Shown here piece after piece: positions 16,178 to 24,326 of a stretch of DNA of 64,000 bases (positions are counted from its first letter, which is position 1; each line of letters starts with the position of its first letter). Source of the DNA: JBFWRK01 sp050248955. GTDB taxonomy: Bacteria > Actinomycetota > Acidimicrobiia > Acidimicrobiales > Ilumatobacteraceae. The notes under the pieces were generated by a model. It was not told the origin of the DNA. It worked only from the letters and a program-made list of their open reading frames with translations, and did no database searches. The translations under genes and the position numbers were made by a program. The stretch spans positions 62,001 through 126,000 of the forward strand of contig JBFWRK010000006.1 in the NCBI GenBank assembly GCA_050248955.1, read 5' to 3'.

Positions 16178-17146
16178 TCAGGCGATCTCGTCCACCAGTC
16201 CCCACGAGAGCGCCGTGTGGGCATCGATCGTCCGCCTCGTCAGCGCGAGCCAGGCGGTGCGTTGCGCGCCGATGCGGCGGGGCAGGCTGACGGTTCCGCC
16301 GGCACCCGGCACGAGGCCGAAGCCGACCTCGGGAAGGGCGATCCGAGCGTCCGGAGCAGCGACGACCCGACCGGTGAAGGCTGCCCACTCGATGCCGGCG
16401 CCGATGCAAGCGCCGTGGAGGTGCGTGGTCGTTCGCATGCCGATGCGAGCGATGACTCGCGCCGGGCTGCGGGTGAGCCGGACGACGTGAGCGGTTGCCG
16501 GATCGGGGAACTCGCCGAACTCGTCGAGGTCGCCTCCACTGCAGAACGACGAACCTGCGCCGCGCAGCACGATGCGCTCGATCGTGTCGTCGACGAGCGC
16601 GACGGCGAGCGCCTCGACGAGCTCGTCGCGGAGCGACCGGGTCACGGCGTTGTGGCGATGCGGGCGGTTGAGCGTGACGACGAGGTAGGAGCCGGAGCGT
16701 TCGGCGAGGACCGGTTGACCCGGATCGGGCACGGGGTGTGGCGTCTGCCCCGAGCGCCACGCGCGGAACTCCGGTCCGGCCTGCAACGTCGAGTAGACGG
16801 CGGACTCGGTGGCCAACCCTTCATCGATGCCGCACAGTGGCTGACCCCGGAGCAGCACGGCGAGCGCAGCAGCAGCGAGCGGGGACTGGTCGATCGTGCC
16901 GAGGATCGCTGCGAGCGAGTCGTCATCCTCGGCGATCACGTCGACGTTGCGAGCGGCATCCGCAACGTGGCGACCGATCACGATGCACGGGGTCGATCCG
17001 AGGTCGAGCGGCGCGCCCGGCTCGCCTGCCGGCCCGATGACGACGGCCGGAGCGCACTCTTCCGCGAGACGATCGGCCGCCAGGAGCGCGGCGACCTCCG
17101 CCCACGTCCGCTGCTCGATCGGCGCGTGCGTCGCAGTCGTCGCCAT
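16178..17146 (-). CDS. Enoyl-CoA hydratase/isomerase (crotonase) family with N-terminal extension
   Basis: A 322-residue protein. The crotonase fold starts near residue 150 (SGSYLVVTLNRPHRHNAVTRSLRDELVEAL). The oxyanion-hole segments are SSFCSGGDLDEFG and HGACIGAGIEWA, and IALPEVGFGLVPGAGG carries the Glu position used by hydratases. Before it lie about 145 residues containing a Rossmann-like stretch (PCIVIGRHVADAARNVDVIAEDDD) that standard 260-residue crotonases lack. ATG 17146 is the first methionine outside the divergent gene. It probably acts with the divergent CoA transferase on an acyl-CoA substrate. Confidence 0.87.
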   Translation of the reverse strand: MATTATHAPIEQRTWAEVAALLAADRLAEECAPAVVIGPAGEPGAPLDLGSTPCIVIGRHVADAARNVDVIAEDDDSLAAILGTIDQSPLAAAALAVLLRGQPLCGIDEGLATESAVYSTLQAGPEFRAWRSGQTPHPVPDPGQPVLAERSGSYLVVTLNRPHRHNAVTRSLRDELVEALAVALVDDTIERIVLRGAGSSFCSGGDLDEFGEFPDPATAHVVRLTRSPARVIARIGMRTTTHLHGACIGAGIEWAAFTGRVVAAPDARIALPEVGFGLVPGAGGTVSLPRRIGAQRTAWLALTRRTIDAHTALSWGLVDEIA

Positions 17147-17211
17147 GGCCGGATCGTACGGCGCGCGATCGCGATGCCGGTGGGGTCGCCTCCGCGCGCG
17201 AACGTCGCGCT

Positions 17212-18411
17212 GTGGTCCTGCTCGCCGATCTCCTGGGCGCCGAGCTCGCCGGCGCGGTCGTCGCAGAGGACGACGCCCTGTCGGCCGCGCCTGCGCTCTC
17301 TGCTGCGGATGCCGCCGCGTCATGGGCGGCGTCCGGGTTGGCGCGCCTCACGGGGCGACCGGGAGGCCCGGACCTCCCGCCTCCGCTGGCGCTCGTGGCC
17401 GCACTCCGCGACCTGCCGGAGGCGCTGAGGTGGGCGACGTCCCGGCACGGTGCCCCGGTCGTGGTCGACGGCCTCGCGCTCCTCCGCGAACGGGCGCGCG
17501 CGACCGGGTTCCGGCGGGGTGGTGCGCGCAGCGTCGGCGGCGCGTCGCGACTGCTGCGCTGCGCCGACGGCTGGATCGCCGTGTCGCTCGCCCGCCCCGA
17601 GGACATCGACTCGGTGCCGGCGTGGCTCGGCGTGGAACCGCCACCCGATCGGGAGGGGTGCTGGACGGCAGTTGCCGACGCGGTCGCGACGCACGCCGCG
17701 GCTCCGGTCGTCGAGCGGGCGCGGCTGCTCGCGATGCCGGTCGCTGCGGTGGGCGACATGGCCCGTTCCGCGCCGGCCATCCGGCTGAACCGGCTCGGGG
17801 ACGACCTGCGCGAACCGATCGGCCGTCAGCCGCTCGTCGTCGATCTCAGCTCGCTGTGGGCGGGCCCGCTGTGCGGCCGCCTGCTGAGGATGACGGGGGC
17901 GCGTGTCGTCAAGGTCGAGGGCGCCGATCGTCCCGACGGTGCCCGCTTCGGACCGCGCTCGTTCTTCGCGTTGATGAACGACGGCAAGGAGAGCGTCGTC
18001 GTCGATCTCCGCTCCGCTGACGGCGTCGCCGAGCTGCGCGCGCTCCTCGCCGCTGCCGATGTCGTGATCGAAGCGTCGCGGCCGCGCGCGCTCGAGCAGA
18101 TCGGGCTCGATGCCGCGTCGCTGAAGGACGAGAGCACCGCACGGGCGTGGGTGTCGATCACGGGCTACGGGCGGAGCGCGCCGGAGCGCGAGTGGGTGGC
18201 GTTCGGTGACGACGCTGCCGCGGCAGGTGGCCTCGTCGTCTGGGACGACGACGGCCCGTGCTTCTGCGCGGACGCGGTCGCCGATCCGCTCACCGGTCTC
18301 CTCGCCGCCACCGCCGCTTCGATCATCCTCGCGACGGGCGGGAGATGGCTGGTCGACGTCGCGCTCGCCCGATCAGCGGCCGCCGTTGCCGGCGGGCCGC
18401 TCGCCGGATGA
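17212..18411 (+). CDS. CaiB/BaiF family (class III) CoA transferase, apparently circularly permuted
   Basis: A 399-residue protein. The usual class III N-terminus (DLS..WAGPLCGRLLRMTGARVVKVEG) appears only at about residue 208, and is followed by FFALMNDGKESVVVDL, a DVVIEASRPRALEQIG block and GYGRSAPEREWVAFGDDAAAAGG with the likely catalytic Asp. The first 200 residues contain LRCADGWIAVSLARPEDI, normally found in the second half of the family. The domain order is therefore swapped. I have seen this layout in other actinobacterial sequences but know of no assigned substrate. GTG 17212 is the first plausible start. Confidence 0.83.
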   Translation: MVLLADLLGAELAGAVVAEDDALSAAPALSAADAAASWAASGLARLTGRPGGPDLPPPLALVAALRDLPEALRWATSRHGAPVVVDGLALLRERARATGFRRGGARSVGGASRLLRCADGWIAVSLARPEDIDSVPAWLGVEPPPDREGCWTAVADAVATHAAAPVVERARLLAMPVAAVGDMARSAPAIRLNRLGDDLREPIGRQPLVVDLSSLWAGPLCGRLLRMTGARVVKVEGADRPDGARFGPRSFFALMNDGKESVVVDLRSADGVAELRALLAAADVVIEASRPRALEQIGLDAASLKDESTARAWVSITGYGRSAPEREWVAFGDDAAAAGGLVVWDDDGPCFCADAVADPLTGLLAATAASIILATGGRWLVDVALARSAAAVAGGPLAG

Positions 18412-18433
18412 CGGATGGCGGATGACGGATGAC
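18406..18433. repeat. Short tandem repeat, 7-bp unit
   Basis: Four copies of GGATGAC (one GGATGGC) lie across the CoA transferase stop codon and the start of the gap before purU. Likely slippage. Confidence 0.6.
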
Positions 18434-18451
18434 GGTCGTGCCGCAACGCCG

Positions 18452-18457
18452 TACCGT
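18452..18457 (+). promoter_or_regulatory. -10 box of a leaderless promoter for purU
   Basis: TACCGT ends nine bases before ATG 18467. There is no Shine-Dalgarno in the gap. Confidence 0.45.
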
Positions 18458-18466
18458 GAACCGCCG

Positions 18467-19318
18467 ATGCACCACTACGTGATGACCTTGACCTGCCCAG
18501 ACCGCCCGGGCATCGTCCACGCCGTCGCAGGAGCGCTGCTCGACGCCGGCGGCAACATCGTCGAGAACGCGCAGTTCGGTGACGAGCTCACCCAGACCTT
18601 CTGCATGCGGACCCGTTTCGAGACGGAGCTCGCATCCGTCGACGATGTCCGGGCGTCACTCGCTCCCGTCGCCGAGCGGTTCCGAGGCGAACTGGCCGTG
18701 CGGTCCGAAGCGGTCGTGCCGCGCGTGCTCATCATGGTCTCCCGGATGGACCACTGCCTGCACGACCTGCTGTACCGGTGGGGGACCGGCGACCTCCCGA
18801 TCGAGATCCCCCTGGTCGTGTCGAACCACCCTGATTGCGGGGAGCTCGTCGCCCGCCACGGCATCCCGTACGTGCACCTGCCGGTGACCGCGGCGACGAA
18901 GCACGACCAGGAGGCCCGACTCGTCGAGCTGATCGAACAGCACGCCATCGACTTCGTCGTCCTCGCCCGCTACATGCAGGTGCTCTCTGCCGAGCTGTGC
19001 GCGGGGTTTCCCGGCCGGATCATCAACATCCACCATTCGTTCCTGCCCGGGTTCAAGGGTGCCAAGCCGTACCACCAGGCGCACGATCGCGGCGTGAAGC
19101 TCATCGGCGCGACCGCGCACTACGTCACCGACGACCTCGACGAAGGCCCGATCATCGAGCAGGACGTCGTGCGCGTCACGCACGCGCAGAGCGCAGCGGA
19201 GTTCGCCGTGATCGGGCGTGACGTCGAGCGGATGGTGCTCGCCCGAGCGGTGCGCTATCAGGCGGAGAGCCGGGTGTTGCTGATCGGCCGTCGCACGGTC
19301 GTGTTCGCCTCGTACTGA
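18467..19318 (+). CDS. purU: Formyltetrahydrofolate deformylase
   Basis: A 283-residue enzyme that hydrolyses 10-formyl-THF to formate and THF, balancing one-carbon pools and feeding PurT. Residues 1-80 form an ACT domain (YVMTLTCPDRPGIVHAVAGALLDAGGNI). The formyltransferase domain starts at VPRVLIMVSRMDHCLHDLL. The catalytic Asn-His pair is N187/H189 in INIHHSFLPGFKGAKPYHQA, and the Asp is D225 in TDDLDEGPI. The length is normal and the start fits the ACT domain. Convergent with the P450 gene. Confidence 0.96.
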   Translation: MHHYVMTLTCPDRPGIVHAVAGALLDAGGNIVENAQFGDELTQTFCMRTRFETELASVDDVRASLAPVAERFRGELAVRSEAVVPRVLIMVSRMDHCLHDLLYRWGTGDLPIEIPLVVSNHPDCGELVARHGIPYVHLPVTAATKHDQEARLVELIEQHAIDFVVLARYMQVLSAELCAGFPGRIINIHHSFLPGFKGAKPYHQAHDRGVKLIGATAHYVTDDLDEGPIIEQDVVRVTHAQSAAEFAVIGRDVERMVLARAVRYQAESRVLLIGRRTVVFASY

Positions 19319-19327
19319 CGGGATCGG

Positions 19328-20506
19328 TCACCACCGGACCGGGAGTGCGGTGGGAGCTCGGAACTCCCAACCGACGAAGGACGGGACGAAGCCGTCGACG
19401 AACCGGAGCGCGGGGAGCTCGGCGAGCAGCACGTCGAGCGCGATGCGCACCTGGTGCCGAGCGAACCAGTGACCGGTGCAGTAGTGGTTGCCGAACCCGA
19501 ACGCGGCGTGCTCGGTCTCCGAGCGGAAGACGTCGAAGCGATCCGGCTCGCGGTAGCGGGACTCGTCACGGCAGGCAGACGCAACCACCGCGGCGATCGT
19601 CTGCCCGGCCGGAACGGTGACACCGCCGAGCTCGACATCTCGCGTCGCCTGGCGGGTCTGCGTCCCGATCGGCGCGATCCATCGCAACCCCTCGTCGACC
19701 GCCCTCAGCAGCAGCGGGTCAGGATCGGCTCGGACCGCACTCAGTTGCTCGGGATGGCTGAGGAGCCCGACGAGCACCGAGCCGGCGCCGTGGCCGGGCT
19801 CCTGCATGCCGCCGAGCAGCGTGACGAGGATCGTCGGGAGGAGGAACTCGCGCGGCCTGGTCTCGCCGTCGCGCATCCCGTCGTGGAGCATGTGCGACAG
19901 CGCGGAGTCGTCCGCGTCGGTCTCCATCCGCTCGAACAACGCGGTCGTGTGGCGACGGATCTCCGCCGCGGTCTCGTCGCCGATCCGTTGCTTGCCGGGA
20001 TCCTGCTCGAAGTTCGTCGCGCCGTTGGACAGCCCGCGGAACCAGCGCTGCAACGTCGGTACGTCGACATCCGTGAACCCCATCGATCGTGCCAGCGCGA
20101 GCGTCGAGATCGGCTCGAAGTACTCGGTCATCAGGTCGGCTCCACCCTGCGGCCGGAGCTGACCGACGAGCTGCTCGGCGAGCGGCCGGACGAGGTCGTC
20201 GATGTAGCTGTTGACACGCGCGGGCCGGTACTTCGGGTCCGTCGCCCTGCGCAGCTCGCGGTGGGTCTCGCCGTCGCACGTGATGATCGTCGGGCTGCCG
20301 AAGCAACGGTCCACCGGCGACGCGTCGACCGCCGCCGTGAACAGCTGCGGGTCCTTGGTGACGCGCTCGACGTCGTCCCACCTCGTGACCATCCACAGCT
20401 CGACGGCGGGCACCCACGCGACCGGTTGGTGGGCCCGGAGCCACGCGTAGAGCGGATAGGGATCGTCCTCGAGGTCCGCGACGGTGCAGCGGTCAGCCGG
20501 GTTCAC
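19328..20506 (-). CDS. Cytochrome P450 with atypical I-helix
   Basis: A 392-residue soluble bacterial P450. The heme-ligand loop FGFGNHYCTGHW places Cys at about 343, and EGLR at 272-275 is the ExxR motif. The I-helix reads LLGGMQEPGHG (about 230-240) where the acid-alcohol pair of the A/GGxD/ET motif is expected: glutamate is followed by proline, not threonine. GTG 20506 is preferred to the in-frame GTG 20515, because a TACGGT -10 box overlaps the latter and ends seven bases before 20506. The substrate is unknown; no ferredoxin gene is adjacent. Confidence 0.92.
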   Translation of the reverse strand: MNPADRCTVADLEDDPYPLYAWLRAHQPVAWVPAVELWMVTRWDDVERVTKDPQLFTAAVDASPVDRCFGSPTIITCDGETHRELRRATDPKYRPARVNSYIDDLVRPLAEQLVGQLRPQGGADLMTEYFEPISTLALARSMGFTDVDVPTLQRWFRGLSNGATNFEQDPGKQRIGDETAAEIRRHTTALFERMETDADDSALSHMLHDGMRDGETRPREFLLPTILVTLLGGMQEPGHGAGSVLVGLLSHPEQLSAVRADPDPLLLRAVDEGLRWIAPIGTQTRQATRDVELGGVTVPAGQTIAAVVASACRDESRYREPDRFDVFRSETEHAAFGFGNHYCTGHWFARHQVRIALDVLLAELPALRFVDGFVPSFVGWEFRAPTALPVRW

Positions 20507-20513
20507 GCAGCGC

Positions 20514-20519
20514 ACCGTA
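20514..20519 (-). promoter_or_regulatory. -10 box of a leaderless promoter that sets the P450 start
   Basis: TACGGT on the minus strand overlaps the first in-frame GTG and ends seven bases before the GTG at 20506. A leaderless transcript would begin at the latter. Confidence 0.5.
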
Positions 20520-20636
20520 GAGCGACCGCCGGGCGGCCGGGACCGCCGGATCCGCGCGCCGCCCGAGTCCTCTAGGGTGCCCGACAGCGCGGCGGGGTCC
20601 GCGCTACATCGTCACGACGACCGGGGGGTCCGCTTC

Positions 20637-21845
20637 ATGTCCCGCATGCGCTTCGGCATCTTCATGGCACCGTTCCATCCGGCGGGTGTGAACCCGACGA
20701 TCCTGCTCGACAGCGACCTGGAGCTCGTCGAGCACCTCGACAAGCTCGGCTACGACGAGGCATGGGTCGGCGAGCACCATTCGGCCGGCAGCGAGACGAT
20801 CGCCTCCCCGGAGATCTTCATCGCCGCCGCCGCTGTCCGGACGCGCCACATCCGCCTCGGAACCGGCGTCGTCAGTGCGAGCTACCACAACCCGCTCTGG
20901 GTCGCCGAGCGAGCCGTGCAGCTCGACCACATGACCAAGGGCCGGTTCATGCTCGGCCTCGGCCCGGGCGCGCTGCCGAGTGATGCGGCGATGATCGGCC
21001 TCGACATGCCGCAGACCCGCGAGCTGCTGGAAGACGCGGTGGAGATCATCACGAAGTTGATGACGAGCGAGGACCCGATCAGCTTCGACAACGGTCGTTG
21101 GACGCTGCGTGACGCCCGCCTGCACCTGCGCCCGTACACGCATCCCCATCCGGAGATCGTCATCGCGGCGGTGGCGTCGCCCGCCGGGCCCAGGCTCGCC
21201 GGCCGCTACGGGCACGGGCTGCTGTCGATCGGTGCGACCACGGCTGCCGGCTTCGACGTGCTCGGCCTCCACTGGGACGTGATGGAGGAGCGCGCTGCCC
21301 ACTACGGCGTCAGCGTCGATCGCAACGCGTGGCGACTCGTCGGGCTCATGCACCTCGCCGAGACGCGCGAGCAGGCCTATCGCGAGGTCGAGCACGGGAT
21401 GCTCGACTGGTTCGACTACTTCCAGCACACGGCGGCCTTCCCGCAGATGGCCGTCGGCGACGGGACGACGGTGAAGGAGTGCATCGACTTCGTCAACGAG
21501 ACGGGGCTCGGCACGATCGGCACACCAGACGATGCGGTCGAGCAGATCGACCGGCTCGTGAAGCAGTCCAACGGCGGGTTCGGCGCCTACCTGCAGCTCG
21601 CCCATGACTGGGCCGCCCCGGCGGCGAAGTTCCGCAGCTACGAGCTCTTCGCCCGCCACGTTGCGCCACACTTCCAGGGCCAGTACCACTCGACGATCGA
21701 GGCCAAGGCGCGAGCGCGGGCCGCGCGTCCGCAGCTGGCCGAGAGCAACATCAAGGCGGTCGAAGCGGTGACGGCGAAGTACGAAGCCGAGAAAGCTGCT
21801 GCAGTGCAGGAAGCGTTGGATGCGGAGGCAAGTGGCCATGCCTGA
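20637..21845 (+). CDS. LLM-class flavin/F420 oxidoreductase, limonene monooxygenase-like
   Basis: A 402-residue luciferase-like barrel. FGIFMAPFHPAGVNPTILLDSDLELVEHLDKLGYDEAWVGEHHSAG and ASPEIFIAAAAVRTRHIRLGTGVVS closely follow the limonene 1,2-monooxygenase (LimB) branch. GLGPGALPSDAAMIG and the C-terminal alanine/lysine-rich helix are also seen. It would oxidise a small hydrophobic substrate with reduced flavin or F420, but limonene itself is not implied. A GGGG stretch lies 10 bases before the ATG. The next gene overlaps its stop by 8 bases. Confidence 0.9.
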   Translation: MSRMRFGIFMAPFHPAGVNPTILLDSDLELVEHLDKLGYDEAWVGEHHSAGSETIASPEIFIAAAAVRTRHIRLGTGVVSASYHNPLWVAERAVQLDHMTKGRFMLGLGPGALPSDAAMIGLDMPQTRELLEDAVEIITKLMTSEDPISFDNGRWTLRDARLHLRPYTHPHPEIVIAAVASPAGPRLAGRYGHGLLSIGATTAAGFDVLGLHWDVMEERAAHYGVSVDRNAWRLVGLMHLAETREQAYREVEHGMLDWFDYFQHTAAFPQMAVGDGTTVKECIDFVNETGLGTIGTPDDAVEQIDRLVKQSNGGFGAYLQLAHDWAAPAAKFRSYELFARHVAPHFQGQYHSTIEAKARARAARPQLAESNIKAVEAVTAKYEAEKAAAVQEALDAEASGHA

Positions 21846-22176
21846 TGAGCAGGACCAATCGGAGGCGCTCGACGACGACAAGCTCGGTCTCGACGCCTTG
21901 ACCAGCGACGACGAGGCGACCGACTTCCCGCCAGAGCGGCCGCTCGGCGTCGACGACCCGGCGGTGATCCAGCGGAACGAGTCCGTCGGCGAGTCGGTCG
22001 ACGACCGCGAGCGCAGAGAGGAACCCGACGTCTTCGAAGGCGGGCAGAGCGGCTCGACTGCCGACGAGGACGAGGCCGAGGAGATCGCCGACGACGCGCC
22101 GGAGCTCATCGCCGACCCCGACGACGAGAGCGCCGAGGAAGCCGCGCTCCACATCGAGGACCCGGGTCGCGCCTGA
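21838..22176 (+). CDS. Highly acidic hypothetical protein, DUF5709-like
   Basis: A 112-residue, very acidic, probably disordered protein. ESVDDRERREEPDV and the closing EEAALHIED resemble the actinobacterial DUF5709 family, whose function is unknown. There is no signal peptide or membrane helix. The ATG at 21838 overlaps the oxidoreductase stop (ATGCCTGA), so it is translated from the same message. Confidence 0.7.
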   Translation: MPDEQDQSEALDDDKLGLDALTSDDEATDFPPERPLGVDDPAVIQRNESVGESVDDRERREEPDVFEGGQSGSTADEDEAEEIADDAPELIADPDDESAEEAALHIEDPGRA

Positions 22177-22240
22177 CCCATCGAGGGCCGTCCGCGGCGG
22201 GGTCGGTTGAATCGGGCTCGGATGCTGCGAGGATCGCGGG

Positions 22241-22633
22241 ATGGCCCGGCAGCGCGATCTCGGCTCCGACCCGCTCGCAGAGGTGCGTCGCATCTGTCTC
22301 GCCCTGCCCGAGGCGACGGAGCGGCTGAGCCACGGCTCGCCGACGTTCTTCGTCCGCGACAAGACGACGTTCGTGATGTACCTGGACGACCACCACGGCG
22401 ACGGCCGCCTCGCACTGTGGTGCGCGGCGCCCGCTGGCGTGCAGGAGCAGCTCGTCGACCTCGAGCCGGTTCGGTTCTTCCGCCCGCCCTACGTCGGTCA
22501 TCGCGGGTGGCTCGGGGTCCGCCTCGACATCGATCCCGACTGGGACGAGATCGCCGTCATCTGCACCGACGCGTTCCGTCAGGTCGCGCCGAAGCGCCTC
22601 GTCGCCGTGCTCGACGCCGCGGACGCCACGTGA
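22241..22633 (+). CDS. MmcQ/YjbR family protein (second copy)
   Basis: A 130-residue MmcQ/YjbR protein: VRRICLALPEATERLSHGSPTFFVRDKTTFVMYLDDHHGDGRLALWCAAP, RPPYVGHRGWLGVRLD and the C-terminal FRQVAPKRLVAVLD. It belongs to the same family as 4693-5067 but to a different branch, with an extended HHGDGR loop. Its stop overlaps the GTG of the glycoside hydrolase gene by GTGA, so the two are coupled. The biochemical role is unknown. Confidence 0.9.
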   Translation: MARQRDLGSDPLAEVRRICLALPEATERLSHGSPTFFVRDKTTFVMYLDDHHGDGRLALWCAAPAGVQEQLVDLEPVRFFRPPYVGHRGWLGVRLDIDPDWDEIAVICTDAFRQVAPKRLVAVLDAADAT

Positions 22634-23859
22634 CGGCCGACGTGACGACCGATGCGCCGGACCAACCGACAGAGACGCCCACAGACGCTGTCTTCCAACG
22701 CCGTCGGCGGACGGTGCTGCTCGCCTCGGCCGCGATCGTGGTCGTCGCCGTCGTCGGCACCGCGCTCAGCCTCCGGCCCGGCGACGACGAGCCACGGCCG
22801 ACCGCTCTGCCGGTCGAGGCATGGGTGCCGTACTGGGCGCTCGAGGACTCCCTGACCGACCTGTCGACGCGCGCCGGATCGTTCCGCGAGCTCTCGCCGT
22901 TCTGGTTCTCGGCGACCGGAGCGAGCACGATCGAGGTCGATGAGCACGCGCCGGCCGACCTCACGGACCGCTTCATGTCGATCGCTCGCGACAGTGACGT
23001 CCCGATCGTCCCGTCGATCTCGGATGAGATGGCTGCGGGGGAGATGGCCGGCGTGCTTGCCGACCCGACGACCCGCGCCACGCACATCGACGCGCTCGTG
23101 ACGTTCGCCCGCGACGGCGACTACGCGGGTCTCGACCTCGACTACGAACGGTTCGCCTTCGCCGACGACAAGGCGACGTGGTCGACCACGCGGCCGAACT
23201 GGGTCACGTTCATCACCGAGCTCGCGGAGCGGCTGCACGCCGATGGCCGGACGCTGACCGTGAGCATCCCGCCCGTGTACGACGACGGACGCACCGAGGA
23301 GAGCGGCTACTGGGTCTACGACTACGGCGCGATCGCACCGGTCGTCGATCGGATCCGGGTGATGGCGTACGACTACTCGACGTCGACGCCCGGACCCGTC
23401 TCCCCGCTCCCGTGGGTCGAGCAGGTGATCGCCGGCGTCACCGAGGCGAGCGGCATGCCGGAGAAGCTCGTCCTCGGCATCCCGCTGTACGGGTACAACT
23501 GGCCCGCGACCACCCTCGGCGAGTGCCCACCGAGCGAGGAGATCGGTCGCACATCCGTCACGATGCGCTCCGTCGACGACCTCGTGCAGCGCCGGGCAGC
23601 CGTGCCGGTTCACGATGTTCCGACGGGGGAGTGGACCTTCGTGTACGACCTCGTCATCGACGACGGCACGATCGCCTGCACCCAGAAGCGCGAGGTCTGG
23701 TACGTCGACCAGGCCGGCGCGCGAACGCGGATCCAGATGGCGCTCGAGGCCGGATTCGGTGGCGTGTCCCTGTGGGCGCTCGGCTACGACGACGTGCGGC
23801 TGTGGGATCAGATCGTCCCGCTGCTGACACCGGCGACGACGACGACCGCGCCGGGCTGA
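22630..23859 (+). CDS. Membrane-anchored glycoside hydrolase family 18 protein
   Basis: About 409 residues. After a short cytoplasmic head one transmembrane segment (VLLASAAIVVVAVVGTALSL, about 32-52) anchors an external GH18 barrel. The motif YAGLDLDYERFAF contains the D-x-D-x-E catalytic signature with the acid Glu present. VMAYDYSTSTPGPVSPLPWVEQVI and the terminal GGVSLWALGYDD are characteristic of chitinase/YaaH-like spore or cell-wall members. The likely substrate is a GlcNAc polymer such as peptidoglycan or chitin. The GTG start is coupled to the MmcQ gene. Confidence 0.87.
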   Translation: MTADVTTDAPDQPTETPTDAVFQRRRRTVLLASAAIVVVAVVGTALSLRPGDDEPRPTALPVEAWVPYWALEDSLTDLSTRAGSFRELSPFWFSATGASTIEVDEHAPADLTDRFMSIARDSDVPIVPSISDEMAAGEMAGVLADPTTRATHIDALVTFARDGDYAGLDLDYERFAFADDKATWSTTRPNWVTFITELAERLHADGRTLTVSIPPVYDDGRTEESGYWVYDYGAIAPVVDRIRVMAYDYSTSTPGPVSPLPWVEQVIAGVTEASGMPEKLVLGIPLYGYNWPATTLGECPPSEEIGRTSVTMRSVDDLVQRRAAVPVHDVPTGEWTFVYDLVIDDGTIACTQKREVWYVDQAGARTRIQMALEAGFGGVSLWALGYDDVRLWDQIVPLLTPATTTTAPG

Positions 23860-23898
23860 CCTCAACCCTCCCGCAGCCGTCGTGCCATCCTAGGGAGC

Positions 23899-24309
23899 GT
23901 GCTGCCGACCCATGACGACGTGAACCTGATGGTGCGGACCTCGTTTCCCGGCTCGAACGACGAGTGCGTCGAGATCACGCCGACGTCCGCGCTCGCGCGA
24001 CGTGCCACCGGTCCCGACGTGCTCCGGCCGGGCGGGTTCATCGCCGGTCCGGTGCAGTTCGGCCTCGCCGACGCAGTCCTCTGGTACCTCGTGTTCGGCG
24101 CGATCGGGCGGATCGAGCCGATGGCGCTCACCTCCGAGCTGTCGATCCGCTACCTGCGTCCCGCCCGGGGTGACGTGCTGTGGGCGCGGGCGACGCTCGA
24201 CAGCGCCGGCCGGCGCAACGTCGTCGGCACGGTGCGGGTGTGGGTGGACGATCGCGAGGACAGGCCCGTCTCGACAGCACAGGGCACCTACGTCCTCCCG
24301 TCGGCGTGA
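23899..24309 (+). CDS. Hotdog-fold PaaI-type thioesterase family protein
   Basis: A 136-residue hotdog protein. The helix following GFIAGPVQFGLADAVLWYLVFG and the strands ALTSELSIRYLRPARGDVLWARATL match the PaaI/YdiI 4HBT group that hydrolyses acyl-CoA thioesters. The usual catalytic Asp/Glu on the central helix would be D58 in LAD, but the preceding conserved Gly/Asn pattern is weak, so activity is uncertain. GTG 23899 lacks a clear Shine-Dalgarno. Confidence 0.78.
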   Translation: MLPTHDDVNLMVRTSFPGSNDECVEITPTSALARRATGPDVLRPGGFIAGPVQFGLADAVLWYLVFGAIGRIEPMALTSELSIRYLRPARGDVLWARATLDSAGRRNVVGTVRVWVDDREDRPVSTAQGTYVLPSA

Positions 24310-24326
24310 CGCCGCTCTGAGCACGT

